Shown in pieces: positions 1 through 6,958 of a DNA stretch of 17,158 bases. This DNA is from CAYRTV01 sp046483285. Lineage in GTDB: Bacteria > Acidobacteriota > Aminicenantia > Aminicenantales > Aminicenantaceae. Below the pieces are notes generated by a model, which did not search any database, was not told the origin of the DNA, and was given only the letters and a program-made list of their open reading frames with translations. Numbering within the stretch: position 1 is the first letter of the stretch; each line of letters starts with the position of its first letter. The position numbers were made by a program, and so were the translations under genes. The DNA lies in the NCBI GenBank assembly GCA_046483285.1, contig JAWODN010000078.1, positions 1-17,158 on the forward strand. Direction: 5' to 3'.

Positions 1-72
1 ATCAATTTATTGCAATCATGAAAAAATCAGGCTTATCCGGCCCGTCTGAAGGGTGCGGTGTCATCACAATTC

Positions 73-146
73 TTTTATGAATTCATCATGTGTATAACAC
101 ACCACGAATTATGACAATGATCCCAATGTCATTCCCGGAGCGGAGC
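73..146 (+). repeat. 74-bp dispersed repeat, copy 1
   Basis: By hand alignment this stretch matches the reverse complement of 6755-6828 at 70 of 74 positions. Shared landmarks are TATGAATTCATCATG, then GTATAACACACCACGAA, then ATGATCCCAATGTCATTCCC and GGAGCGGAGC. Shorter, more diverged versions of the left part occur at both ends of the palindrome near 4735-4778 (same strand) and 5277-5313 (opposite strand). No coding potential is seen. Confidence 0.8.
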
Positions 147-190
147 ACTTTTGAGTCTGTCATTCCGAGGTACGCAGTGCCTCGGAATCC

Positions 191-294
191 CTGACTGCTT
201 CGTATGGGCGATGGGTTCCGTTTTCACGAGGCAGGAAGGGATTGCCACGGCTTGCTGGCGCAAGCCTCGCAATGACAAAGTGGCATGTCGTCCC
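191..294 (+). repeat. 104-bp direct repeat, copy 1
   Basis: Hand alignment gives 98 of 104 identical positions with 490-593 and no gaps. The unit begins CTGACTGC and ends GCATGTCGTCCC. Inside is a small hairpin, CTTGC-TGGC-GCAAG at 251-264, flanked by ATTGCCACGG and CCTCGCAATGAC. A degenerate relative of this hairpin core with a compensating stem change lies at 6911-6940. Confidence 0.85.
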
Positions 295-489
295 GGGGAG
301 CGAAGCCGGAATCGGAGCGGATGTCCTCGCTGGGGACATCCGAGTGGCGGCGATCCATCTCCCGCTCCCATGGCCGCAAGGATAAGTATAGGTCAGGCTT
401 GCCTGGCCTATTCACGGGCCGGGATTGCCGCAGACGACGACAATTCTTTAATTCAATGTCGTCGCGAGGAGCGGAGCGACGAGGGATCT

Positions 490-593
490 CTGACTGCCTC
501 GTATGGGCGGCGGGTTCCGCTTTCACGAGGCAGAAAGGGATTGCCACGGCTTGCTGGCGCAAGCCTCGCAATGACAAAGCGGCATGTCGTCCC
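490..593 (+). repeat. 104-bp direct repeat, copy 2
   Basis: This is the second copy of the 191-294 unit, 299 bp downstream, with six substitutions. It stops seven bases before the 13-bp terminal repeat of the element at 600-718, so the units lie almost end to end. Confidence 0.85.
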
Positions 594-599
594 AAAGGG

Positions 600-718
600 T
601 AAAAAAATGGCGGTTAAGATGAAATACCGGTAAGGAATAACGTGACCCTTGTGCTTTTTATAGAAATGATGAATATCGGAGTTAATGAAAGATTTGTAAA
701 AACATCGCCATTTTTTTA
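600..718 (+). mobile_element. MITE-like element A with perfect 13-bp terminal inverted repeats
   Basis: The element starts TAAAAAAATGGCG (600-612) and ends with its exact reverse complement CGCCATTTTTTTA (706-718), 119 bp in all. A 120-bp relative with identical ends lies inverted at 16535-16654. The first ~30 bases inside the left end also align (GGTTAAGATGAAA versus GATTAAATTGAAA), as do the ~7 bases inside the right end (AAAACAT). The middle has diverged. There is no transposase, so as a mobile element it would be non-autonomous. Outside the right end both copies share TGAATAGGTCAGG, so the repeated unit may extend beyond the inverted ends. It lies directly upstream of the AbgT-family gene. 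That it moved by transposition is inference. Confidence 0.6.
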
Positions 719-722
719 TGAA
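694..722 (+). promoter_or_regulatory. Possible promoter overlapping the right end of element A
   Basis: TTGTAA (694-699), a 17-base spacer and TATGAA (717-722) form a weak sigma-70-like pair, each box matching consensus at four of six positions. The -10 box overlaps the last two bases of the inverted repeat. A start site near 729 would give a short leader with AAGGGA at 737-742 as ribosome binding site for the ATG at 752. This is sequence inspection only. Confidence 0.3.
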
Positions 723-751
723 TAGGTCAGGATAAAAAGGGACATATCATC

Positions 752-2323
752 ATGAAAGTAAAAAACGAAAAACCATCCCCCAAAAAAGAAAACACGCAAC
801 CCGGTGATACCGGTTCGTCGGGTTTATTGAGATGGATCGAAACCCTGGGGAATAAGCTTCCGCACCCCTTCTGGATTTTTGTTTGGATTTGTATATTTAT
901 TGTGGTGCTCAGCGGAATCACTTCCCTTCTCGGCGTCAGCGCCACTGATCCCTCCACAGGACGCGTGATCGAAGCTCAGAATTTAATCTCAGGTGACGCC
1001 TTGCGCCGATTCGTCCAAGAGATGGTAACCAATTTCGCCCATTTTGCCCCTTTCGGTCTGGTTCTGGTAATGATTATGGGGGTGTCCATTGCCGAGAGAA
1101 GCGGCCTGCTCACCGCAACCATGCGCAAAATCGCTTTTTCGGTGCCGAATAAAATCGTCCTGCCGGTCATTTTTATGATAGGGGCCTGCGGCAACATCGG
1201 ATCCGACGCCGGAGTTGTCATTGTCCCCCCTATAGCGGCGCTTATCTTCGCCCAATTAGGATTCAGTCCCATAGCCGGATTGATTGCAGGTTATGCCGGT
1301 GCGACCGCAGGATTCACCGCTAATTTTTTTATCGCCGGCACTGATGTGCTGCTGGCCGGGATCAGCACATCAATAACCGAACAGATGATCCCGGCGATGG
1401 AAGTCAGCGCAACAGCCAACTGGTATTTCATGATTGTATCCACCCTTCTTTTGGGAATTTTCGGGGCTCTCATTGTATCGCGCTTCACCATCCCCAGATG
1501 TGACAAATTTGAATGCTTGCAAACCTCCGGTATCCCCACGGAACGCACGTCTTTAACGCCCAAGGAAAAAAAAGGCTTTAAGCACGCAGGAATCGCATTG
1601 CTGTTTTATGTGCTGATCATTGTTTTGCTGGTTGTGCCGCCTTGGGCGCCATTGCGTAATCCCGAAACCGGAAGCCTTGTTCCTTCCCCTTTTCTTAGAG
1701 GGCTTATTCCCATTTTATTTTTCTTCTTTGCTATACCGGGTTATTATTTCGGGAAAGCCACCGGTTCCATAAAAAAACCGAATGATGTTCTTAAATTTAT
1801 GGAACATGGAATGAAGGAATTATCGGGATACATTGTTCTGATGCTGGTGGTGGCCCAATTCATTAATCTTTTCAACTGGTCTCAAATGGATACCATTCTT
1901 GCTATTTCAGGCGCTGAATTTTTACAGGCTACAGGTTTGACAGGGCCGGTTATGTTCACTTTGTATATGATGATTGTGGCGGGAGTCAATATTTTCATGG
2001 GAAGCGGTTCCGCCAAATGGGCGATATTTGCGCCGATTTTCATCCCTATGCTGGCTCAAATAGGATACAGTCCCGCTTTTGTTCAATTGATGTACCGGGT
2101 GGGCGACTCCATCACAAACTGCATTTCCCCCATATATCCTTATTTCCCGCTTTTGCTGGGCTGGATTCATAAGTACAACAAAAAGATGGGGATAGGCACC
2201 ATCATTTCCTTGTTGCTCCCTTATGCCGCTATTTTATTTTTAATGTGGGTGGTGCTGCTGTTCATTTGGTATGCCCTGGGCCTTCCCATCGGTGTAGGAG
2301 AGGGAATTTATCTGCCGTCATAG
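752..2323 (+). CDS. abgT: AbgT-family transporter (p-aminobenzoyl-glutamate transporter type)
   Basis: The 523-residue, very hydrophobic protein has a charged cytoplasmic N-terminus (~30 residues) and about a dozen probable membrane segments. Several stretches fit the AbgT/MtrF family: GDTGSSGLLRWIETLGNKLP near the start, the early block ending GVSIAERSGLL, the re-entrant-loop region GACGNIGSDAGVVIVPP with AGYAGATAGFTANFFIAGTD, and late GSGSAKWAIFAPIFIPM and GDSITNCISPIYPYFPL. Characterised members import p-aminobenzoyl-glutamate or export sulfonamides by proton antiport; the substrate here cannot be told. The ATG is preceded by AAGGGA at nine bases. It is a lone plus-strand gene, convergent with the tRNA/galU/porin unit. 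Element A ends 33 bases upstream and may supply its promoter. The symbol names the family, not a proven orthologue. Confidence 0.9.
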   Translation: MKVKNEKPSPKKENTQPGDTGSSGLLRWIETLGNKLPHPFWIFVWICIFIVVLSGITSLLGVSATDPSTGRVIEAQNLISGDALRRFVQEMVTNFAHFAPFGLVLVMIMGVSIAERSGLLTATMRKIAFSVPNKIVLPVIFMIGACGNIGSDAGVVIVPPIAALIFAQLGFSPIAGLIAGYAGATAGFTANFFIAGTDVLLAGISTSITEQMIPAMEVSATANWYFMIVSTLLLGIFGALIVSRFTIPRCDKFECLQTSGIPTERTSLTPKEKKGFKHAGIALLFYVLIIVLLVVPPWAPLRNPETGSLVPSPFLRGLIPILFFFFAIPGYYFGKATGSIKKPNDVLKFMEHGMKELSGYIVLMLVVAQFINLFNWSQMDTILAISGAEFLQATGLTGPVMFTLYMMIVAGVNIFMGSGSAKWAIFAPIFIPMLAQIGYSPAFVQLMYRVGDSITNCISPIYPYFPLLLGWIHKYNKKMGIGTIISLLLPYAAILFLMWVVLLFIWYALGLPIGVGEGIYLPS

Positions 2324-2355
2324 CCCGGCAAAACGCATGGACTGACCAGGCTTGA

Positions 2356-2384
2356 CTTCTCCCTTAAAAAATCAGGGGAAGAAG
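2356..2384. terminator. Weak hairpin between convergent abgT and tRNA-Phe
   Basis: CTTCTCCCTT pairs with AGGGGAAGAAG around an A-rich loop, giving about ten base pairs with one bulge. No T-tract follows on either strand, so it is not a canonical intrinsic terminator. Its position between two convergent units is the main reason to list it. Confidence 0.25.
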
Positions 2385-2390
2385 GGGGAG

Positions 2391-2463
2391 TGGCGAGGGA
2401 CGGAATTGAACCGCCGACGCAGAGATTTTCAGTCTCTCGCTCTACCGACTGAGCTACCTCGCC
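2391..2463 (-). tRNA. tRNA-Phe (GAA)
   Basis: On the minus strand the cloverleaf is complete. The acceptor stem is GGCGAGG/CCTCGCC, the D-arm GCTC..GAGC, the anticodon stem AGAGA/TCTCT with loop CTGAAAA (anticodon GAA), and the T-arm has loop TTCAATT and one G-T pair. The discriminator base is A. CCA is not encoded; the next bases are CTC, so CCA must be added after transcription. It lies 35 bases downstream of galU on the same strand and could be cotranscribed with it. Confidence 0.95.
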
Positions 2464-2498
2464 GCAATGCAAAATTATAAGGTTCTTTCAATGCAAAG

Positions 2499-3383
2499 TC
2501 AATCGCAAAAACGCCGGACCGCCGACTCAGCCCATTCGAGAAGGCAACCCTGGAATTCCTTCCGCTTCATGGCCATAGCCAAGGTTGCCTGGAGAAACCC
2601 CCATTTATCCCCGGCGTCGTACCGCGTCCCCTCATAAAGATATCCGTAAACAGGTTCGTGAGCAAGAAGATGACGGACAGCATCGGTGATTTGCACCTCG
2701 CCGCTGCGGTCCGGGCGGGTTTTCCTTATCGCTTGAAATATCCGGGGGGAAAAGATATACCGCCCCACCACCCCTAAATCGGACATGGCTTTTCCCGGGC
2801 CGGGCTTTTCTTCCAGATCCTCGACCTGGAAAAGTCTTTCCGAAACCTGTTTCGCCTTGATCACTCCGGATCTTTTGGTTTCTTCCCGGCCGATCCGTTC
2901 CAGGACAATAACGGTGGTTTGGTATTTCTCATGCACATCCAGCAGTTGGCGGATGCAGGGAACAGGACAATCATAGATATTATCCGGCAGAAGCACGGCG
3001 AAAGGCTCGTTTCCAATGTAATTTTCCGCCATCGAAACAGCATGGCCCAATCCCTGGGCCTGGGGCTGCCGGATAGCCGAAATCTCGGCCATACCCGCCA
3101 GGCCCTTCACCATTTTAAGGAAAACGGTTTTCCCTTTTCGTGTTAAAAAATCTTCCAACTCCGGGTCGGTGTCGAAATGACCGGTGACGGCTTCTTTTCC
3201 CCGTCCAATGATGATGCCGATTTTTTTGATTCCGGAACCCACGGTTTCTTCAACACTGTACTGAATCATCGGCTTATCCACCACCGTCAGCATTTCCTTG
3301 GGCTGAGCCTTGGTGGCGGGAAGAAACCTTGTCCCGAAACCAGCGGCGGGAATAACAGCTTTTCGGACGGCGGGAATTACCAT
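2499..3383 (-). CDS. galU: UTP--glucose-1-phosphate uridylyltransferase
   Basis: The 294-residue enzyme makes UDP-glucose from UTP and glucose-1-phosphate, feeding envelope glycans, galactose metabolism or storage compounds. The nucleotide-binding start KAVIPAAGFGTRFLPATKA (residues 8-26) with PKEML is diagnostic. KPMIQYSVEE, GLGHAV and EKPGPGKA further support the GalU group of sugar nucleotidyltransferases. Length is normal (E. coli GalU is ~300). The ATG overlaps the stop region of the upstream porin gene by seven bases, which suggests translational coupling. Substrate specificity within the family (UTP/glucose-1-P versus dTTP) rests on overall resemblance to GalU. Confidence 0.93.
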   Translation of the reverse strand: MVIPAVRKAVIPAAGFGTRFLPATKAQPKEMLTVVDKPMIQYSVEETVGSGIKKIGIIIGRGKEAVTGHFDTDPELEDFLTRKGKTVFLKMVKGLAGMAEISAIRQPQAQGLGHAVSMAENYIGNEPFAVLLPDNIYDCPVPCIRQLLDVHEKYQTTVIVLERIGREETKRSGVIKAKQVSERLFQVEDLEEKPGPGKAMSDLGVVGRYIFSPRIFQAIRKTRPDRSGEVQITDAVRHLLAHEPVYGYLYEGTRYDAGDKWGFLQATLAMAMKRKEFQGCLLEWAESAVRRFCD

Positions 3384-4666
3384 TGGTAGGCGATGGAGAG
3401 AAGCGGGGTTAAGATATTCATATTATAAACACCGGGCTGTCCGCTCTCTGAATTGAATGCGATTTCTCTTTCCTCCCCCATTAAATATTCTATGGCCGCG
3501 CCGATCTCCAGGCCGGCGCAGCTCCGCCCCAGGCCGAATGTCAAGACGTTAAAAGTATAGCTGGGAATAAGAACGTTCATGGTTTCATCCGGGGCCGGAG
3601 CCGGATCCCGGTAATATCCCCCGCGAATAAAGGTCTCCCCCCACTGGTATTCAACCCCGAATCTCAGCTGCACCGCATCTTCCCAATGAAGTTCCATTTT
3701 ATCCCGGCCGCTTCTGTCCATCATAGCCTGCCAGTAAGAATTGGAAAATTCGGCTTCCAGAACATCCAGGGCCGACCAGTTGGTATATTGGGCGTCAAAG
3801 CTTAAGGTTAAATTTCGGAGGGGATGAAACGCGATTCCACCAGCCGCCCACAGCGGAGAAATCACATCTCTTTCGAAATCGGATTCAGCGTCCAATCCCA
3901 TGTACTGGAGCCTTCTTATTTCCGCTTTTCCGCTCATGGCCATTTTACTGGGAGTCCGGACAGTGGCGCCGAAGCTGAACATTTCAGCCGGTTTGATCAA
4001 CACACCGAAGGTTCCGCTCACCCCCCAGCCACTCGATTCTTCGGAATACTGACCCAGGTCGACAATGTCCGAGTAAGGAGGCTCATCCATAGGCACAGCT
4101 ATAGTTCCGGCATGACGGTCGATGTTGAAAAAGCCGCAGTTGATATTCAGGGAGGCACCGGCGAAAACCTTTTCGCTGATTTTATAAGCAACCGCCGGCG
4201 AAATGGATATAACCCCCACATAGCTCTCCCACTTATAGGTTTCCCCTCCGGAAAAAGAAGCGAAATCAGCCCCCTCCCAACTAGCTCCCAGGCCGGAAGG
4301 GGTATATATGCCCAAACCGGCGGCTAATTTATCAGACAAGGGATAAACGAAACCGGCCAGGCCGGCGGGATAAATTTTATGTTTCATTTCCGCATCCACA
4401 AACTTGAACCCGAACATTTCCAATTCATAGGTGGAAGCCGGTATGATCAATTCACCGCTCATGCCCATAACGGTTTGGTTGAACTGAGCGATTCCTGCGG
4501 GATTCCAAAAAATGGAGGAATAATCATCAGCCAATCCCACAAATGCGCCTCCCATGGCTACCGCCCGGGCTCCGAATCCATTAAGATTCAGCCCGTTGGC
4601 AGCGGTCACGCTGCTGAATATAAAAAGAAAAGCCGCGATGGCGGCTGATTTTCTTCCTGTCTGCAT
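3377..4666 (-). CDS. OmpP1/FadL-family outer-membrane transporter
   Basis: The 429-residue protein starts with a clear signal peptide (basic MQTGRK, hydrophobic stretch, AANG cleavage region). The family's N-terminal hatch motif follows as GARAVAMGGAFVGLADD and WNPAG. The rest is beta-strand-like, rich in Gly and aromatic residues, and ends YQW with a C-terminal aromatic typical of outer-membrane barrels. FadL-family proteins pass hydrophobic molecules such as long-chain fatty acids or aromatics across the outer membrane; the substrate here is unknown. The ATG has AAGGAG eight bases upstream, and a good -35/-10 pair lies just beyond. galU is coupled to its 3' end. TodX-type aromatic uptake is an alternative role. 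Confidence 0.88.
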   Translation of the reverse strand: MQTGRKSAAIAAFLFIFSSVTAANGLNLNGFGARAVAMGGAFVGLADDYSSIFWNPAGIAQFNQTVMGMSGELIIPASTYELEMFGFKFVDAEMKHKIYPAGLAGFVYPLSDKLAAGLGIYTPSGLGASWEGADFASFSGGETYKWESYVGVISISPAVAYKISEKVFAGASLNINCGFFNIDRHAGTIAVPMDEPPYSDIVDLGQYSEESSGWGVSGTFGVLIKPAEMFSFGATVRTPSKMAMSGKAEIRRLQYMGLDAESDFERDVISPLWAAGGIAFHPLRNLTLSFDAQYTNWSALDVLEAEFSNSYWQAMMDRSGRDKMELHWEDAVQLRFGVEYQWGETFIRGGYYRDPAPAPDETMNVLIPSYTFNVLTFGLGRSCAGLEIGAAIEYLMGEEREIAFNSESGQPGVYNMNILTPLLSIAYQW

Positions 4667-4690
4667 ATCCTTTCTCCTTGTTTTTTCCTA

Positions 4691-4719
4691 TGTTTACGAC
4701 AATCAAACAGCTTTGTCAA
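4691..4719 (-). promoter_or_regulatory. Candidate sigma-70 promoter for the fadL-type gene
   Basis: Reading the minus strand, a consensus TTGACA (4714-4719) is followed after 17 bases by TAAACA (4691-4696). The -35 is perfect and the -10 weak. A start near 4684 gives a leader of about 18 bases containing the AAGGAG ribosome binding site. It would drive the porin gene, galU and possibly tRNA-Phe. Confidence 0.5.
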
Positions 4720-4730
4720 CGCGGTGATTT

Positions 4731-5325
4731 TTTTTGAATTCATCATGAGTATAACACACCGCGAACGATGACAATCGGAAGAAGGGTTCCGGCACGGTTT
4801 CCAATCCCGTCCTTTCTGCCTGCGGGCGGGGTCCCCCCTCCAGCCGTGCCGTCCTTGGCACGTATTTTGAATAGGAATTTCAATTGAGCTATGATTAATT
4901 TACGGAATGATGTTGTTACGGTTATATGGAATTCAGGTATGGCTTGTGCTCCCTTCAGATTTTTAACGCCATTCTTCGTGCTGTGTTTTCGGCTGCTGCG
5001 CAACCCCCCCCCGTCCGTGGGTCAAACATGCTCGCAGCCCGGCTTCGCCGGGTTCCCTCAAACACAGCCCTCAGAAGGCTAAATCTTCAAGGTCGCTTCA
5101 GCCACACCTGAATCCCATAAAGCCGTAACAACCTCATTCCTTTAATAAATCATACCTCAAGTGAAATCCCTATTCAAAATATGTGCGAAGGACGGCACGG
5201 CTGGAGGGGGGTCCCCCTGCCCGCAGGCAGCGAGGACGGGGGAGGAAGCCGTGCCGGGACCCTTCTCCCCATTTTCATCGCTTTTTGGTGAGCTTTACTC
5301 ATAATGATTTCAAAAAAAAATGGTT
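4731..5325. repeat. ~590-bp imperfect palindrome (foldback element)
   Basis: The two halves align as inverted repeats almost to the centre, by eye around 80% identical with small gaps. Matching blocks, left and reverse-complemented right, include CATCATGAGTATAAC and CATTATGAGTAAAGC at the outer ends, GAAGGGTTCCGGCACGG and GAAGGGTCCCGGCACGG, CCCCCCTCCAGCCGTGCCGT in both, and TATTTTGAATAGG in both. Then come TGTTGTTACGG and GGTTGTTACGG, and GTGCTGTGTTTT and GGGCTGTGTTTG. The centre holds a GC-rich hairpin, CCCGGCTTCGCCGGG (5038-5052). The outer ends carry diverged copies of the 73-146 repeat. Short open frames inside are not convincing genes. It fills the space between the porin gene's promoter and the DUF481-like gene. 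Confidence 0.8.
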
Positions 5326-5358
5326 CATACGGGCCGGGTTCTCTGAAGAAAAGAGGAT

Positions 5359-6189
5359 CTAAATTCTGAATACCAATGAACTCAGAAAGTACATATCGGT
5401 ATTTTTATAACTCTCTACCGGAAGATTTTCATAAACCACTTGGATACTTGTTTTTAAGGCAAGATACGAATTAATCGACGCGGTCAGCGATAAATAGGAA
5501 TTCATCCGGAAATCTTTGATTTCTTCCAAATTGAGGAACAGCACTTCCTGGAGAGATAATTGGGCGTTGCCGGAAATTTTAAAATTCACATTGTTGGTGA
5601 TGATGGATGAGACAAAAGATGTTTTGATGCTATCTTCCCAGATTGACGATCTGTTCACATTGCTTACGGACAATCGCTTTATGTTTTTTTCATTATTCCA
5701 TCCGAAAGCCATCTCGGATGAAAAATCAATTTTTTCCTTTTGAATCCAGGTGGCACCCCCCCCTGCTGAAAAGGCCAGCCGGTAATTATATCCAGCCAAA
5801 CGGTTTCTTTCATAACGAAGAAAACAAAGCAGATAGGCTCTTTTTTTGATTTTCCGGTCAAATTTGAGGTGAGAATAGTACACCTCGGATTTTTTTTCCC
5901 CGTTGGACTCGGTTTTTAAAAATCTCCCCTTGAATTCGAATTTGTTTTTATCATAAATTTGCAAGGTCTGATTGGTGTCGAAACTAAAAGAAAAGCTTTT
6001 GTTGTTTCCTCTGGCTAAAACCAAGGAAAAGCTTGTTTGGGATTTATATTCGAGTGCCGTGTCCCCGTTTTCCCCCTCTTCTTTTTCCTGTCCGTAGGAA
6101 AGCACAGAAACCAGCAGAAAAGCAGCTCCTAAGATGACAAGGATTTTTCCGGCTGATGCTGTCATTCGCGATGACGTCAAGTGGGACAT
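5359..6189 (-). CDS. DUF481 (YdiY-like) outer-membrane protein, probable
   Basis: The 276-residue protein has an N-terminal signal-like segment (hydrophobic ILVILGAAFLLVSVL, then YGQ) and a mature part of alternating beta-strand pattern ending VFRI. The pattern 'SLVLARGNNKSFSFSFDTN', 'KFEFKGRFLKTESNGEKKSE', 'YLLCFLRYERNRLAGYNYRL' and 'SAGGGATWIQKEK' resembles DUF481 barrels, in which a strand carrying a 'GN' turn is followed by long paired strands. Function is unknown; E. coli YdiY is acid-inducible. The ATG overlaps the stop of the upstream small gene by 13 bases, which favours this start through coupling; no strong ribosome binding site is visible. No clear terminator follows. The family call comes from remembered pattern, so another small barrel family is possible. 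Confidence 0.6.
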   Translation of the reverse strand: MSHLTSSRMTASAGKILVILGAAFLLVSVLSYGQEKEEGENGDTALEYKSQTSFSLVLARGNNKSFSFSFDTNQTLQIYDKNKFEFKGRFLKTESNGEKKSEVYYSHLKFDRKIKKRAYLLCFLRYERNRLAGYNYRLAFSAGGGATWIQKEKIDFSSEMAFGWNNEKNIKRLSVSNVNRSSIWEDSIKTSFVSSIITNNVNFKISGNAQLSLQEVLFLNLEEIKDFRMNSYLSLTASINSYLALKTSIQVVYENLPVESYKNTDMYFLSSLVFRI

Positions 6190-6350
6190 GAATCTTTATT
6201 TTTGTCTTTCCCTTTTTTCCGGTTTTTCCAAACGTTCAGGCACTCCGTTTTGCAGAAGTGATAAACGTATTCTTCTCCTTCCGCATTCACGGCCGCTGAC
6301 TTGGGGATTTCCTTTTTACAGACATGACAAGCGATTTTTTCTTCATTCAT
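6177..6350 (-). CDS. 57-residue zinc-finger-like protein (TRASH/DUF3330-like)
   Basis: The small frame encodes a product starting MNEEKIACHVC. Cysteines sit as C8-x2-C11 ... C33-x3-C37 with HFC just before the second pair, followed by W41 and a basic Lys-rich tail. This arrangement fits a treble-clef metal-binding fold of the TRASH, MYM or DUF3330 kind, in which four cysteines bind zinc or sense a metal. GGAG lies seven bases before the ATG. The stop overlaps the start of the DUF481-like gene (ATGTCCCACTTGA), so the two are probably cotranslated. The function is not known. It could bind metal alone or act as a small partner of a larger protein. Confidence 0.75.
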   Translation of the reverse strand: MNEEKIACHVCKKEIPKSAAVNAEGEEYVYHFCKTECLNVWKNRKKGKDKNKDSCPT

Positions 6351-6380
6351 GATTGAACTCCATTTTTGACCCGGGCCCAG

Positions 6381-6434
6381 CCTGACCTGTTTTTATAAAA
6401 AAATAGGACGGGTGGACCGAATCTCACCGCATCT
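6381..6434 (+). repeat. Flank copy of element B lacking the element interior
   Basis: CCTGACCT, an A-run (TAAAAAAAT) and GGACCGAATCTCACCGCATC appear here in 54 bases. In the copy around element B the same left and right blocks are separated by the 120-bp TIR element (left block from 16522, right block to 16685). This looks like an unoccupied site or an internal deletion. The exact junction cannot be fixed because A-runs lie at both ends. Confidence 0.55.
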
Positions 6435-6754
6435 TCAGCGGTTCCGGCTTTCTCCGTCCAGGTTTTTATAACATGAGAACCAATAATATTCAACCCGCTT
6501 TTTCTCGCAAAGGGTTGAGCTTGACTTAACCGGAGTCCCTCCATAAAATGAGTCTGAATTTGTTCCTAGGCAACCGTTTTTTTCGCGGAGTGGTTTAGCC
6601 TGACCTATAATACCTTAGAAAATCGTTTCTTTGCGGCCATGGGAGCGGAGAAGACTTAGATAGACCCAAGATGGACCAGATAGACTAAAAGAACGCAACA
6701 AACGCAATAAACGCGAGCGCAGCGAGAATAACGAGGCACTCTAAGATTCCCGTC

Positions 6755-6828
6755 GCTCCGCTCCGGGAATGACATTGGGATCATTTTCATGGTTCGTGGT
6801 GTGTTATACTCATGATGAATTCATAAAA
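6755..6828 (-). repeat. 74-bp dispersed repeat, inverted copy
   Basis: The reverse complement matches 73-146 at 70 of 74 positions. The two copies face each other across about 6.6 kb that includes abgT, tRNA-Phe, galU, the porin gene and the DUF481-like gene. Confidence 0.8.
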
Positions 6829-6958
6829 AAATGAATCAGGCGGGGTCCTGAGGAGCGAAGCGACGTGAGGATCTTAGACGCCTCCGTTCTTTACAATCTA
6901 TCCGTCTAAGGTTGCCACGGCCTGCTCCGCAGGACTCGCAATAAAACTTTGTTGCAGG

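Larger units (their letters stand above)
1..599. other. Gene-free tract of degenerate palindromic repeats
   Basis: I see no credible gene here. The long open frames that cross this stretch are made of repeats, read equally well on both strands and give low-complexity Arg/Ser/Gly-rich products. Visible content is a 74-bp repeat that recurs inverted at 6755-6828, a 104-bp direct repeat (191-294 and 490-593), and REP-like pieces rich in GGAGCGGAGCG. Near 385-436 is a block whose reverse complement matches 7005-7047 (CTGCGGCAATCCCGGCCC followed by GTGAATA). The tract ends where the 119-bp TIR element begins. Confidence 0.75.

Noticed and set aside
1..600. CRISPR array
   Set aside because: The repeats are long, unequal, palindromic and not regularly spaced, and no cas genes are present.
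151..633. 160-codon plus-strand open frame, with overlapping frames at 285-602 (+) and 224-595 (-)
   Set aside because: The frames lie entirely in direct and palindromic repeats, appear on both strands, and give Arg/Ser-rich products with no domain.
608..633. Short peptide frame MAVKMKYR at the left end of element A, with a similar MAIKLK start in element B
   Set aside because: Only eight codons in copy A and fifteen in copy B, with divergent ends; the similarity follows from the shared repeat DNA and no ribosome binding site is seen.
600..751. A folate-type riboswitch upstream of the AbgT-family gene
   Set aside because: The leader is a repeat element found also before nuoA, and I could not find the core of a tetrahydrofolate riboswitch.
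3824..4327. 167-codon plus-strand frame inside the FadL-type gene
   Set aside because: It is antisense to a well-supported gene and its product resembles nothing.
6347..6544. 65-codon minus-strand frame upstream of the small zinc-finger gene
   Set aside because: It crosses the element-flank repeat and has no recognisable features.
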